From Undaria pinnatifida (lineage: Eukaryota > Sar > Phaeophyceae > Laminariales > Alariaceae), in assembly GCA_012845835.1 (NCBI GenBank), contig JABAKD010000017.1:2975001-3039000 (forward strand): DNA of 64,000 nucleotides. The letters are read 5' to 3'. The translations under genes were made by a program, and so were the position numbers. Positions 1 to 9,925 of the stretch are shown here, piece by piece. Numbering within the stretch: position 1 is the stretch's first letter; every line of letters begins with the position of its first letter. The notes beneath the pieces are model-generated. The model was not told the DNA's origin, did not search any database, and saw nothing but the letters and a program-made list of their open reading frames with translations.

Positions 1-239
1 AAACAGGCGCGCTTCACAGCTCCAACGGCCAACCACCGCAGCAGCCCTGCGCTGGCGCTAGGGCCCTGCGTCGGCACTAGATACAGCTGCGTGACCACTC
101 AATACGACCCCAACGACGAGGCACCCCACACGTAGTGTACGTCACAGCACAAACGCCCGACCACAGCCGCAGAATCGCTATAGCGTGGGCAGGGAGGATC
201 TCTCGATGGGGGGGGCGCCACACCACTTCAAAACACCGG

Positions 240-700
240 CTGCGCATGTGCGACCCAACCAGCCAAGGTTTCGCAAGCAGCCAGAACGAAAGTATCCCCG
301 AGTAGAAGCTCCTCGTGGAGCTAAAGGTCATCACCTCTACACCGCATCACAACACCGTTTGCGCATGTGGGCGGCTCGTATATTTAACCAAAACAGTTCC
401 CCGACCACTGAACCGAAATCACCCGAGTACACCTTCCTCACAGAGAGCTTGAGGCCATCACTTATACACCGCGTCAAAACAGCGGTCGCGCGTTTGTTTC
501 GGCCCATTTTCGTCAAGGTTTCCGGACAGCCGAACCGAAATGATCAAAGTGCGCCTTCCTCACGGAGAGCTTTGAGACCATCACTTCAATGCCACGCCGC
601 GTCAAAACAGAGGTCTCGCGTTTCTTTCCGCCCATTTCGCTAAGGCTTCCCGAGAGCTGAACCGAAGCGAACCCATGTAGAGAGTCTTCAAAGAGCGAGG
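240..700 (-). repeat. Tandem copies of the LRR gene's 3' end
   Basis: A segment of about 128 bp, matching the last ~35 codons of the LRR gene and the bases just after its stop, recurs two to three times towards position 240. Markers on the plus strand are the cgcccattt-like blocks near 500-514 and 630-642 and the ccatcactt blocks near 448 and 579. Only the gene-proximal unit is in frame with the protein; the outer units carry stops and read as decayed copies. This looks like unequal duplication of the gene end, forming its 3' flank. Positions 1-240 hold nothing else recognisable. Confidence 0.6.
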
Positions 701-2755
701 CCAGTGTAACCGTCGGATGTGCGACTTCGAGTAGTGGGCGCTGACAGACAGATGCCTCAGCCCATCAGGGAGGGCCACGCCCTGCAGGGGGTATTCGAAG
801 CACCAGCCGAGCTCCAGGACGCGCAAAGTCTCCGGGAAAACGCAGCCCTCCAAGGGCCGGTTGAACCAGTTCCCGAGCTTGAGCTCTTCCAGCCCGGGAG
901 GCCACGACACGTTATCCAGGGCATGGTCGAACCTACAGCTTTCGTTCATGACGAGGCGCTTCAGACCGAGCGGCAGCCGGACGTTCTCGAGGGCCCGGTC
1001 GAACTGTTTGCTCAGTCGGAGCTCGACCAGTCCGTCGGGGAGCAGCGCGGCGCCTCCCTCTCTCCTGCCGATGGGACGATTGAACGACGCCCCGAGGAGC
1101 AAAACCTTCAGGGTCGGGGGCCACGCAACCGTAGTAAGGGACGAGTTGAAATGGTCCCCGACCTCCAAAAACTCCAGCTTTCCCGGTAGTTCGGTGCGCG
1201 GCCTGTTTCTGGCGCCGCCAACGCCGCCGTCACCGAAAGCTTCACCGACCTCTACGGCGTCGCCTCTGCTGCCACCCCATCTACACAACAGATGCAACCG
1301 TAAGAGCTCCGACGGCCACGCTGCGGAGGCGGCGTACTCAAACGACTTCCCGATGACCAACACCTCGAGCCCATCTGGCAACTCGGCCCTGCTGATCGGC
1401 TGGCTGAACGCATCCCCGACGTACAGCTCCTTCAGGCCAGCGGGGAGCGGGTTCCTGGCGCCGACCGGAGCGCTGCCCCCCTCCCCATCGGCAACGTAAA
1501 AATCATCGGGCGAAAAAAGCGGCCGGTTGAATTGCGCGCCGAAACGGAGAATCCTAAGACCTTCCGGCCAAAGCACGCCCCCGATATCCTTGTTGAAAAC
1601 CCCCCGCAGAGTAATTTCTCGGAGTCCCTTAGGAAACTTAACGCCATCCAACGATTGATTAAAGTTGTCTGACAGCGTTAGCTTCCGCAGCGGTGGAGGC
1701 CAGTCCACCCCAACCAAGGGCTGGTTGAAGGTCCCTCCCAGGGAAACCTCAAGAAGGCCTTGGGGAAGCCCAATCCCCTTCCCCGTTAGCGGCTGGTCGA
1801 AACACGACCCAAAACAGAGCACTTCCAGGGAGGCCGGCCAGCTCTCCCCAGCGCCGCGCAGCTGTCTGTTCCACTTGGCACCGAGCGTGAGCCGCTTCAG
1901 CTTCGGCGGCCACCGCACACACCCCGGCTCCAGAGACCTATTGAAACGGTACCCGAAAGAAAGAACTTCGAGGGTCTCCGGGAAGGGGATACGCTCAAGG
2001 GGGTCGTCGAACTTGCCCCAAAACTGCAACTCTTTCACGCCATCCGGCCAGCAAAACCCCAGTGCGATCAGCTCCTTGGCGGTTAGAGCCCAGATGACGC
2101 CTTCGACTCGAGCCAAAGGCACGCGAGAAGGGGCACAAGGTGCCGAATACATCGTTCTTCCTTTCGCGGTCGCGATCGCCATTCGTTCATATGCGAGCAA
2201 AGACGACGGCCTGTACTTGAGCCACTCTCCAGCGTTTGCCGGTTGTCTCATTTCTATCCCCTGCCTCGGCCGCAACAGGCGCTCGACGCCGCCGAGACCA
2301 CATTCTCCGCCGGGAAGATATTCGACATCACCTCGATTGTTTCTTGTCACATAGGACTCGATGACGTCGCGCAAGCGCTTGCTACTGATATTGATATCCC
2401 CCCCCACGTCTCCAGCCCCACCGCTGCCACTCGGGGTCGGACCCTTCTGTGCGCCCCCAAGAGACGATGACTCACTACCAGCATCACCTAAGGAGCCGAC
2501 CCGCCCGCCAGACAAAGGGCATGTTGGTGCCACTGAAGCCGCCGTCTTCTTGCCGACGGTTTCGCCTAGACGGGTTTCGGAATCCTTTTTATTGCCGCCG
2601 CCGCCAACCCCACAGATGTCGCTCGCGTTAGGGTCTGCGGCGCGGCACCAGAGAGTGCGGGGCGTCTCTGCCGTGACGCGGACCTTGCGGATCACCTGGC
2701 GCCTGGACTCGCGACACAGGTACAAGCACGTGCGCTCCAGTTGCCGAAGCTGCAC
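602..2755 (-). CDS. FNIP-type leucine-rich-repeat protein
   Basis: Open frame of 717 codons without introns. Codons 1-235 are unique, with a Gly/Ser-rich linker at about 50-120. Codons 240-700 hold roughly 18 repeats of 22-26 residues of the form WPxxLxxLxLGxxFNxPL, for example WPPTLKVLLLGASFNRP. This is the FNIP/LRR type, a solenoid used for protein binding; no catalytic domain, signal peptide or membrane segment is visible, so it is probably intracellular and its partner is unknown. Start: the frame opens after a stop at 2810-2812, but codon 1 is GTG and the first in-frame ATG is codon 169 (2249-2251). Either translation starts there (549 residues) or an upstream exon supplies the start. 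Longer inserts interrupt repeats near residues 415-435 and 495-520. The family is known from brown algae and slime moulds; the cellular role is not established. Confidence 0.8.
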   Translation of the reverse strand: MQLRQLERTCLYLCRESRRQVIRKVRVTAETPRTLWCRAADPNASDICGVGGGGNKKDSETRLGETVGKKTAASVAPTCPLSGGRVGSLGDAGSESSSLGGAQKGPTPSGSGGAGDVGGDINISSKRLRDVIESYVTRNNRGDVEYLPGGECGLGGVERLLRPRQGIEMRQPANAGEWLKYRPSSLLAYERMAIATAKGRTMYSAPCAPSRVPLARVEGVIWALTAKELIALGFCWPDGVKELQFWGKFDDPLERIPFPETLEVLSFGYRFNRSLEPGCVRWPPKLKRLTLGAKWNRQLRGAGESWPASLEVLCFGSCFDQPLTGKGIGLPQGLLEVSLGGTFNQPLVGVDWPPPLRKLTLSDNFNQSLDGVKFPKGLREITLRGVFNKDIGGVLWPEGLRILRFGAQFNRPLFSPDDFYVADGEGGSAPVGARNPLPAGLKELYVGDAFSQPISRAELPDGLEVLVIGKSFEYAASAAWPSELLRLHLLCRWGGSRGDAVEVGEAFGDGGVGGARNRPRTELPGKLEFLEVGDHFNSSLTTVAWPPTLKVLLLGASFNRPIGRREGGAALLPDGLVELRLSKQFDRALENVRLPLGLKRLVMNESCRFDHALDNVSWPPGLEELKLGNWFNRPLEGCVFPETLRVLELGWCFEYPLQGVALPDGLRHLSVSAHYSKSHIRRLHWPRSLKTLYMGSLRFSSREALAKWAERNARPLF

Positions 2756-3770
2756 GCAGACGGGCGCACGGAGACCGGGGGAACAGACACAGCGGCCGAA
2801 AAAAAAACGTTACCACTGGCAGAGAATAACACAATTAGAATCTCAAGTAGTTTGGCGTCGAAACGTGTGTTCACTTCGAAAGGGGTACAACCCGTTTACC
2901 GCTGCAAATTTATCCCAAACGAGTTTCAAGCAATCTGTCCCGCAAAATATATGTCACTTCTACAGTGTGCCCCCCCCCCCCCCCACCGGCCCTCGTAACT
3001 TCATCCTTCGCACCGCACCGTACCGTACAGTACGGTGGGCGGTGAATATCAACCATCGCAGACGTCAGACACTCGCTCCGCGCGCTAAGCCTAAATCATT
3101 CCACGGCCCGGGCGGTTAGGGTAGAAGAAAACAGTGACAGAAAAAAGCTATCCGCGTACGGTGCAGGGAGGAGGATGGGGAGACGATCCTACTGCAAATA
3201 AGGGACCAAAAACGTAATCAGTGTTTTTTTGGGAGCGATACTGAATCCTTCCGCTTCTTCTCAGATTCTCCCGCACGAAGTCCGAGTACCTTGTCCCCTC
3301 AACCCGGCTGCACTACTAAAGCGGTTTGACGCGGAAACATTTAAGACCTGTTGTAGTGCTGCACCACGCGCTAAGGGGACGAGTTACTCCAAAAATCTGA
3401 GCAGTTGAGGGGGCAAGCCACTCGAAATTGTAGTGAAAAACCTGAGCAGAGGCAGAAGGGTGAAACTTCTTTCACAAGAACCAACGGGTGACATTTCTGA
3501 TTTCAAAGATAGAAACGGAATCGCCCCCCTATGAGCCCATGATCTGTACCAGCACCTCATAAAATAGCTATATCCCTTTTACTCCTGCAAATATTCACCC
3601 CACACAAATTTCAAGCAGTTTTCCCTCCAGAATGTAGGCGGCCGAAAGCTCAAAGCGATAGGAAATGTGCCTTTGGGGACACATGTATAGCGACCGAAAA
3701 GGCGAGCAAATACGTCATATCACCAGCATAGGAAAAAAGCTGGGCTTGTCATGGGCCGATAGTCCCAAGA
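2756..3770. other. Upstream flank of LRR gene, no gene seen
   Basis: No coding region is supported. It holds a run of about 14 C at 2970, a small dyad around 3018-3036 (accgtaccgtacagtacggt) and short A-rich tracts. The LRR gene reads away from it, so any promoter or first exon should lie here, but no convincing TATA box or splice signal was identified. Confidence 0.4.
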
Positions 3771-4058
3771 GCCGGTCGCCCCGGTGGCGCAACAGGTTAT
3801 CCTCGAGCATGGTATAGGCCAGTTTCGTGAGTTCGAGACCCGCCGAGGGCATACTCATATAAATTTGTTGAGACCTTTTCTTGTGCACAAATTGACTTGC
3901 GGAAAGCGCGAGAGCGTGAGTTAGCAACACGTGATGAAAAACCTACGAGCAGTGGGATTGCTGAACCCTATGCGCGATGAAAATTGAAGGCAAGGACCGG
4001 GGGGTAGAAGGGATGACACCTGTGACCACGGCTTGTCCAGAAACTGGAAAGTAAAAGT
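3771..4058 (+). mobile_element. tRNA-derived SINE, copy 1
   Basis: The head resembles a tRNA gene: an A-box-like tggcgcaacagg at 3785-3796 and a B-box-like gttcgagacc at 3831-3840, the spacing of an internal RNA polymerase III promoter. A unique body of about 200 bp follows, including tgagttagcaacac and ctgtgaccacggcttgtcc, then an A/G-rich tail. The same head-plus-body arrangement recurs on the minus strand near 29.1-29.4 kb and 55.3-55.6 kb, which shows it is a dispersed family and not a single tRNA gene. The acceptor stem does not pair properly, so a functional tRNA is unlikely. Confidence 0.8.
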
Positions 4059-4194
4059 GTGAGAAAAAGAAAAGAGAAAAAGTCCGTTTCGGGCCGGGCT
4101 GGGCCGGGCCGCGGTCCAGTACACAAAAAAATTGATGGGCCTGGTCGGCCCCCCAGCACCCGCCCATTACAAGCCCCGGGAAAAAGACCGTGCA

Positions 4195-4320
4195 GAAGTG
4201 CAAGTGGCATCAGGCTTGCGCGTGTGCCGAGCCTCCTCCGTACGCTGCGATTCGGACGCCTCCCTTACCTCAGCAGCCCGGGCTGCTTCGTGTGGCCGAT
4301 GACGCCGTCAGACCACGTTC
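4195..4320 (+). repeat. Short interspersed repeat, member A
   Basis: About 100 bp centred on ccctacctcagcagcc-like sequence followed by ggctgcttcgtgtggccgat. Two diverged relatives lie at 4965-5060 and 8150-8275. It is followed by three copies of the 9-mer atcatctag (about 4333-4360). No coding capacity is visible; element class unknown. Confidence 0.5.
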
Positions 4321-4879
4321 TAGATAATCAGATCATCTAGATCATCTAGATCATCTACAGTAGATCCTATGCGTTATCATATGTTGCGCAGGATATGTAC
4401 ACAGGAAGTGCAGATCAAACCTTCGAGAGGTTTGCTAGATCACGCAGTTGGTACAGTTCCCACCTTGCAACACGAGCGACACCGTACAGACCCGCCCTGA
4501 AATATCCACCATCATCAGATGGGGATATAGGTCATCTGTCCGACGAGTGCATGCTTTCACTCTCAAGTCCCAGCAGGTTAACGCTTTCTTAGACGGATCA
4601 TGCACGGAAGGCACAGCCAGACAAACAAAAAAAAATAACGGATTGGCCTGAAAAACGGCGAACAAAGCGAAACTGCGTAATGACCCCTGTTGCCACTCAA
4701 GAGGGCAAACCACGAGGGCAAGGAAAAACGAACGGCACACAACTCGTCGGCCGCACGAAACAGCCAAAGTTGCTAGATCAGGGGACAACAGATTTGACCC
4801 TTGCGTGACGTTAGGTATTGCGACCCAAAAAGCGACTGATGCGGCCCTATTGGCTACCTAGGAATAATGCGCGACAGTG

Positions 4880-4962
4880 CTACGAGTACACACATCAGAG
4901 TTTCGACAAAATCTTCGATCTCACAGCTGGAGTGAATTGTTATTGTTACAATATATCAGTAT
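4880..4962 (-). repeat. G-module family, 5'-end fragment
   Basis: Matches the reverse complement of the family's terminal block (cactccagctgtgagatcga ... gtcgaaactc), ending in the usual AT-rich edge. Only the terminal ~80 bp is present. Confidence 0.65.
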
Positions 4963-4964
4963 GC

Positions 4965-5060
4965 TGCGCGAGTCTCGTGCAACTTCTTACGTTGGCACCC
5001 CGGACACGTTCCCTACCTCAGCAGCCCCGGCTGACGCGGGCTGCTTCGTGTGACCGATGC
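4965..5060 (+). repeat. Short interspersed repeat, member B
   Basis: Relative of the repeats at 4195-4320 and 8150-8275, sharing ccctacctcagcagcc and ggctgcttcgtgtgaccgat. It carries a small internal insertion that makes a GC-rich stem (cagccccggctg). Confidence 0.5.
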
Positions 5061-5089
5061 TGTAATCCACAAAATGCTGCGATAGGGGG

Positions 5090-5260
5090 GTGTGTCCCTT
5101 TTCAAGGGCCTCTTTTCGCAGTGGCCCGGAGCCACTCGCGCGAGCGACCCCCCTCCTTTTCCTTTGCAGTGTTGAGCTTGGGCGCTATTTTACTTTAGCG
5201 ACATGAATCCGCAGCGACATGAATCCGCAGCGACATGAATCCGCAGCGACATGAATCCGC
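5090..5260 (+). repeat. Dispersed repeat ending in a 16-bp tandem array
   Basis: Positions 5110-5196 resemble 63785-63900 (shared cactcgcgcgagcgac-type core, ttcctttgc, ttgagctt and tgaatccgc). At 5197-5260 the unit agcgacatgaatccgc is repeated four times exactly. The distant relative has a single tgaatccgc, so the array seems to have expanded at the element's edge. Confidence 0.6.
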
Positions 5261-5867
5261 AACGCAATAGCTAGCCACGCTGCGCCAAAGCATACACAGC
5301 GTAAAGTCGTTTCGTCAGCGAGGTACAGAGTCACTCGTGCGACTAGTCACTGCCTTAGACCCGGTCGTGAAAAAAACAGGGGTACCCCGGTGCCTTGGCC
5401 AAATCAATCAACCCTTACCATGGACACTTTTTTTTTTGTGCGGGGTCATCCCACGTTGGGGGAGCGCAGCAGAAAATCTCTGAACTCCCAGCACGAAGAG
5501 GAAAAGCTCAACATTTCTCCCGAAACATGACTTCGAAGGCATTCGCTCGCAACGCATTCCGACCGATACTTCTATTCGCTAGCCCCCGAAACACAAAGAT
5601 ACTCGTCAAAGCATCATATTAACCGGTACTTCGTCACTTGCGGAGCTCGACCAATCACAAGGCCAGAAACGTTTCACCCAAAAAACTCCAACCCTTACCG
5701 AACTACAGAGGGATGACTCTGAATAGTCCCAAAAGGGAGTCATGTCCCAATCGAGCTAGACGAAGACGCGGGCGCGCTTTTCACTACTCGTAACAGCGAC
5801 GCGCTTGCACTGTCGTGGCTGGCAGCGCCCTTACGTGCGCCACGTTTTCGTTCCGTAATTGGTACAC
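5261..5867. other. No recognised feature
   Basis: No supported gene, RNA or repeat in this stretch; reading frames are short and unremarkable. Confidence 0.4.
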
Positions 5868-6037
5868 GTAGGTACCCAAAGGGTTGCTCATTGCCAACGC
5901 TTTCGACACCCAGGCAACGCAACCTAGAAAGCGACGAGTGTGTTATCAGGCATTACCCAAAGGGTTGCTCATTGTCAACGCTTTCGATACCCAGGTGAGG
6001 CAACCTAGAAATCGATGAGTGTGTTGTTAGGCACTAC
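5868..6037 (+). repeat. 84-bp tandem duplication
   Basis: Two adjacent units, each containing acccaaagggttgctcattg, cgctttcga, acccagg, gcaacctagaaa and gagtgtgtt. They differ at a handful of positions. The downstream gtgctacgatagaggtac resembles 49850, so the pair may be part of an old dispersed element. Confidence 0.75.
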
Positions 6038-6720
6038 AACCTTCCAGGAAGGCAGCAGGGTTATACCGTCGCGTGCTACGATAGAGGTACAGCAGCACTT
6101 GTCGGGCATTCAATGTTTTCTGGATGACGAGTCTCCTCGACCCGAAATCGTTGGAATCATGCCATTCTTGATTCGCAAAGTGTTTTTCTTTTTTTGCCTC
6201 GGCCAAGGGTTTGTTTGTTCATCGGATGGGGCTTTCAGGTGGCTCAAAATCAGATTTTCGGTCAGGTATACTATTAACAGTATAGACCTCCTCAATAGGT
6301 TAGTAGCCCCAGAACACACACACCGTGCACCTATACCGTAAAATGTGGCTACCCATGGTAAGTATCGTCACGCTGCGCCGGTGTCGCGTACTTTCGTCGC
6401 GTTTCTGACACACGTCCTACGCAAGCAACCCAGGCAGCCCGCCCCAAGAAAAACCACGAAAGCTTCAACCGTTACAGCTGCGCAAAATAAGGCAAGGGGC
6501 GCGGCGGCGAACCCGTTATCTCTCGACGCTTCTGCCCACAAAAACAAGTGTGCAATTCGAACATCAAAGTTATTTTTACCCGTCAGGCCTACCTTCAAGC
6601 CTAACCACGTTTATTAACAGGAAAAACTGCTTGTAATTGGTGTAGGCTCGTTGTGGTAGCGGTAAGAGGGGTTAACTCGCGCGTGTTTTCAACCATGGGT
6701 TTTCACGGGTCAGGACGTTT
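6038..6720. other. No recognised feature
   Basis: Short frames only; no motif or repeat supports a gene. Confidence 0.35.
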
Positions 6721-6782
6721 TCAAAATCTCGCACTTTGAGTCGGGTCGTGTCTGGTCGGGAGTGGTCGAAGTCTCACGGGTT

Positions 6783-7104
6783 GGGTCGGATCGGATCGGG
6801 TCGGGTCGGGTTGGGTCGGGTCGGGTCGGGTCGGGTCGGGTCGGGTCGGGTCGGGTCGGGTCGGGTCGGGTCGGGTCGGGTCGGGTCGGGTCGGGTCGGG
6901 TCGGGTCGGGTCGGGTCGGGTCGGGTCGGGTCGGGTCGGGTCGGGTCGGGTCGGGTCGGGTCGGGTCGGGTCGGGTCGGGTCGGGTCGGGTCGGGTCGGT
7001 CGGGTCGGGTCGGGTCGGGTCGGGTCGGGTCGGGTCGGGTCGGGTCGGATTGGGTCGGGTCGGGTCGGATTGGGTCGGGTCGGGTCAGGTCGGGTCAGGG
7101 GGTA
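6783..7104 (+). repeat. (TCGGG)n pentanucleotide array
   Basis: About 320 bp of near-perfect TCGGG repeats. A single-base phase slip occurs near 6998, and TTGGG/TCGGA variants cluster at both ends, the usual sign of an array maintained by slippage. G-runs every five bases favour quadruplex structure. The unit is not the TTAGGG or TTTAGGG telomere type. Long frames across it (Gly-Arg-Val-Gly-Ser repeats) are artefacts of the period. Confidence 0.95.
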
Positions 7105-7184
7105 CTGAAATCTCACTGGTCGGGTCGATCATCTTGATCCGACCCGACCCCCGAGAAGTGACCAGACACGTGAAAAGGGCCATT

Positions 7185-7345
7185 CTTTTTCAGTCTTCAA
7201 CACAAGCCGCGGTCGCCGACAGGTGTTTACCTTTTTTCCTCCCTTAGGCTTTCACTGCGCATAGGGTTCAGCACTCTTACTGCTCGTCGGCGTTCGTCGA
7301 ATTTCGCCAACTCACGCTCGCGAGCTCTCCGGAACCACGCTTTAG
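7185..7345 (-). mobile_element. SINE 3'-body fragment
   Basis: Diverged match to the body of the tRNA-derived SINE (gcatagggttcagcac, ccaactcacgctcgcgagc) lacking the tRNA-like head. It begins directly after the TCGGG array. Confidence 0.6.
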
Positions 7346-8145
7346 TACACTAGGTAAACACGTTCGTGTCGCGAATTGCTGCACTATTTGATTCCGTCAC
7401 AGAAAATACCCTATCAGCACGAATAAGATAATCTTGATATCCTAACGTCACCATGATATGACTATCGTCTCCTCGAAAAAACAGCTGATGAACAACATAA
7501 TTACCCCCTGTAAAATATGAGTAGGATATCATTTATTCTTCACTCAAGGATGACGAAACGCCATATCCATCTATCAAACCTTACGGTGCTCGCGAGGGAA
7601 ACGATGATGACAAAATACGAAAGAAACACCGCCCACCGCTTTGCTTGGTCGATGATAAACATCTGTACCACAATTACTGCCCGGGAACTCGAACACCCTG
7701 TACCATTTCGCGTGTGAGTGAGTTAACGCGTTCAACTTCCGTTGGTCGTCGGATTAACCCCTTTGAGCCTTGAGAAGGACGGACAGATTGCCATAAAACG
7801 ACGATAGCAGCATCGGTCGCTGCTGGCTTCGCTGGTGATAGGTTTAGGATCACGTGTACGCTGTGATACTACTTGTACTGCTGCTGCGTTTGCCTTTTTC
7901 GTACACAAGCGGACGCGATAACAATACATCTGTAAAAACGAGCGGCCCGGTGTATAACGCAGCTTGCAAAGATAACGATCGACCCTAAACTTATCGAACA
8001 CAACAGCTGACGCACTTACAGTAAGTGTATTGAACAAGACAAAACATTAAATCGCTTTGTTCGGGTTTTCTGATCCCTAATGGGAATGGACCCCCCTATA
8101 GCGACCTAAAACAAAATAACACCACAAAGTCGTTTTTCACCACCC
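7346..8145. other. No recognised feature
   Basis: Moderately AT-rich DNA with no supported gene or repeat. Confidence 0.35.
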
Positions 8146-8149
8146 GTGT

Positions 8150-8275
8150 GCTAGGAAGAGCACGGAGCAGAACATGCATAGTGCCGCGCACGTGTCGCAC
8201 AACTCCATACGTCGCAGTTCGGGATTATCCCCTACCTTACGTGGCAGCTCTGGCTGCTCCTCGCGGCCGATACTA
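8150..8275 (+). repeat. Short interspersed repeat, member C
   Basis: Third diverged relative of 4195-4320, sharing ccctacctt, ggctgctcctcg and cggccgat. Confidence 0.4.
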
Positions 8276-8334
8276 TTATCGTTGCTTTTTGACACAGGTT
8301 ACGGGAGAGGTGCATCCATTTTGCTCTGAAGCTC

Positions 8335-8415
8335 CTAACCTATTGAGGATCTTAATCCATTTAGCACCGCAGTCCCGACACGGGGACAAAACACTTGGAG
8401 TTAGACAAGGACAAT
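8335..8415 (-). repeat. Dispersed repeat shared with 25065-25130
   Basis: The reverse complement contains ccaagtgttttgtcccc and gcggtgctaaa, matching 25065-25130 in opposite orientation. The class is not recognised; it may be an element terminus. Confidence 0.55.
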
Positions 8416-8484
8416 CATAGGAGTCGAAAAAGGGTGAATACCCGACCCAGAAATTGATCATGAGCAAAACATGAAGGCGCAACC

Positions 8485-8620
8485 CGATGGACAACCCCAT
8501 GGCCTAGATGTAAACATTATAAAATTGCAAAAAAAAATGGCATATATCCGACGATTTTGGGTTAAGGAGCTCCCTCATTCAGAAAAAAAACCGCTACAAA
8601 CTGCTAGCCCCTCTCTGAGA
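8485..8620 (+). repeat. Dispersed repeat shared with 49975-50095
   Basis: Shares ccccatggcctag, a poly-A block, ccgacgattttgggttaag and catycagaaa in the same order with 49975-50095. Noncoding relic of an unidentified element. Confidence 0.55.
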
Positions 8621-9367
8621 ACACGTCTTTTGTCGACATCTTTTCCCCCTGGGGCCGACTATAGCGGAAAACGAAGTCGAAAAACAAGCAGGGGGTTCGC
8701 CTTTGTGGTGTTGAAACCCACACAGTCGCTGGCCGTTTTTTTTGTGTGCTGAAGCAACAAAAACCTGTGCTTTTCGCACACAGCACCAACCGTCGCCACT
8801 AATTCCTCGCCTCACAGAGCACGGATGACGCCACAAACTTCCGAGCATGTAGGTTCCAATGCACTGAGAGTCCCTGCTGCCAATTTTACGGGCCGTTGAT
8901 GCTGTGCGTTCCGACCTCTCGCTCGAGGCGTGGGAGGTGTATCGACTTTTTCGCCCTTGCACCAGATACAAAGTAGAAACCCAGTCCCGTGTGGAAAAAA
9001 AGTTGCAGGACTGGGTCAGGCTCTAACGTCTCGAGCAAGATCTCCCAGTACACACCTCCAACGGCTCTCATATTAGGAAGCGAGGACTCTCAGAGTAATG
9101 GAGCTTACTGCCTCAGAATGTTTGCCGTCATCCGCGCTCTGTGAGGCAAGGAATCATGGGCGGCAGTTGGTGCCGTGTGCCGACAGAGTTTTCCCTTTTT
9201 CTTTTCGTTTGGGCAGCGTACACAAATGACACACGCCTACAAACGGCAAACAATCACTCGCGAGCCTAAATCCCAGCCCCCCCTCTCAACACAACACAGA
9301 CTCCCGGTGTCTGGATTAAAAAAACGGCAGTAACGCACGCACATGTCTCCCTGTCATCCTGCCTGTG
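8621..9367. other. No recognised feature
   Basis: No supported gene or repeat. Confidence 0.35.
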
Positions 9368-9372
9368 CACAC

Positions 9373-9925
9373 TAGAGGTGTTACCCGCCGAATACCCGCG
9401 GCAAACGAGTACCCACCAAGTTTGGGAAAACAATACCCGGGTACTCGCGAGTATTTGAGCCCCGGGTATTCGAATTCACACCACAGAAACCACGGGGATG
9501 CCCAATTAGCATCCCCTAAATTACGTTTCCTGGGCAGTGTTTCGTATTTGGTTGCGACACGCTCGAACTTGGGGGTCAGGTCGATGGAACTTTGGCAATG
9601 CTCGCTTTCGACCTCGGTCGAGGTAAACAGCTGGCTGCTGGATTGCTGTTGGGTACATCGTAATTAGTGAGGGTGCATGGTGTCGTGTGTGGGGGGAAGC
9701 TACTTACCAGTATCAAATATGAGAAGGGTTTCTGGAGATTCATGTGCACGATGCTGCCCAGGGGACGTGATTTGGGGGATAATAAGCGTCCATCCCGAGG
9801 TGAAATATCGGGTACCCGCGGCCCAAATACCCAGCGAGTAAGTGCTACTCGTACCCGTGAGCCGTGACGGGTATCGGCGAGCCGCGTGACATTTCAAGAG
9901 TACCCGGGTATGTTGGGGGGGCTAT
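9373..9925 (+). mobile_element. hAT-like non-autonomous transposon remnant
   Basis: It opens with tagaggtgttacccg, the terminal pattern common in hAT transposons. Both ends carry clustered TACCCG / CGGGTA motifs in both orientations (9380-9475 and 9800-9915), as in hAT subterminal repeats. The right terminus is not a clean inverted match (gggtatgttggg) and no 8-bp target duplication could be fixed. The middle 320 bp codes for nothing recognisable. Confidence 0.4.

Noticed and set aside
3771-3850. True tRNA gene
   Set aside because: The acceptor arm does not pair, the anticodon loop is not clear, and the sequence recurs with a SINE body at two other places.
6721-7247. Long Gly-Arg-Val/Pro-Thr-Arg frames over the TCGGG array
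   Set aside because: A 5-base repeat without stops opens every frame; the peptides are pure repeat translation.
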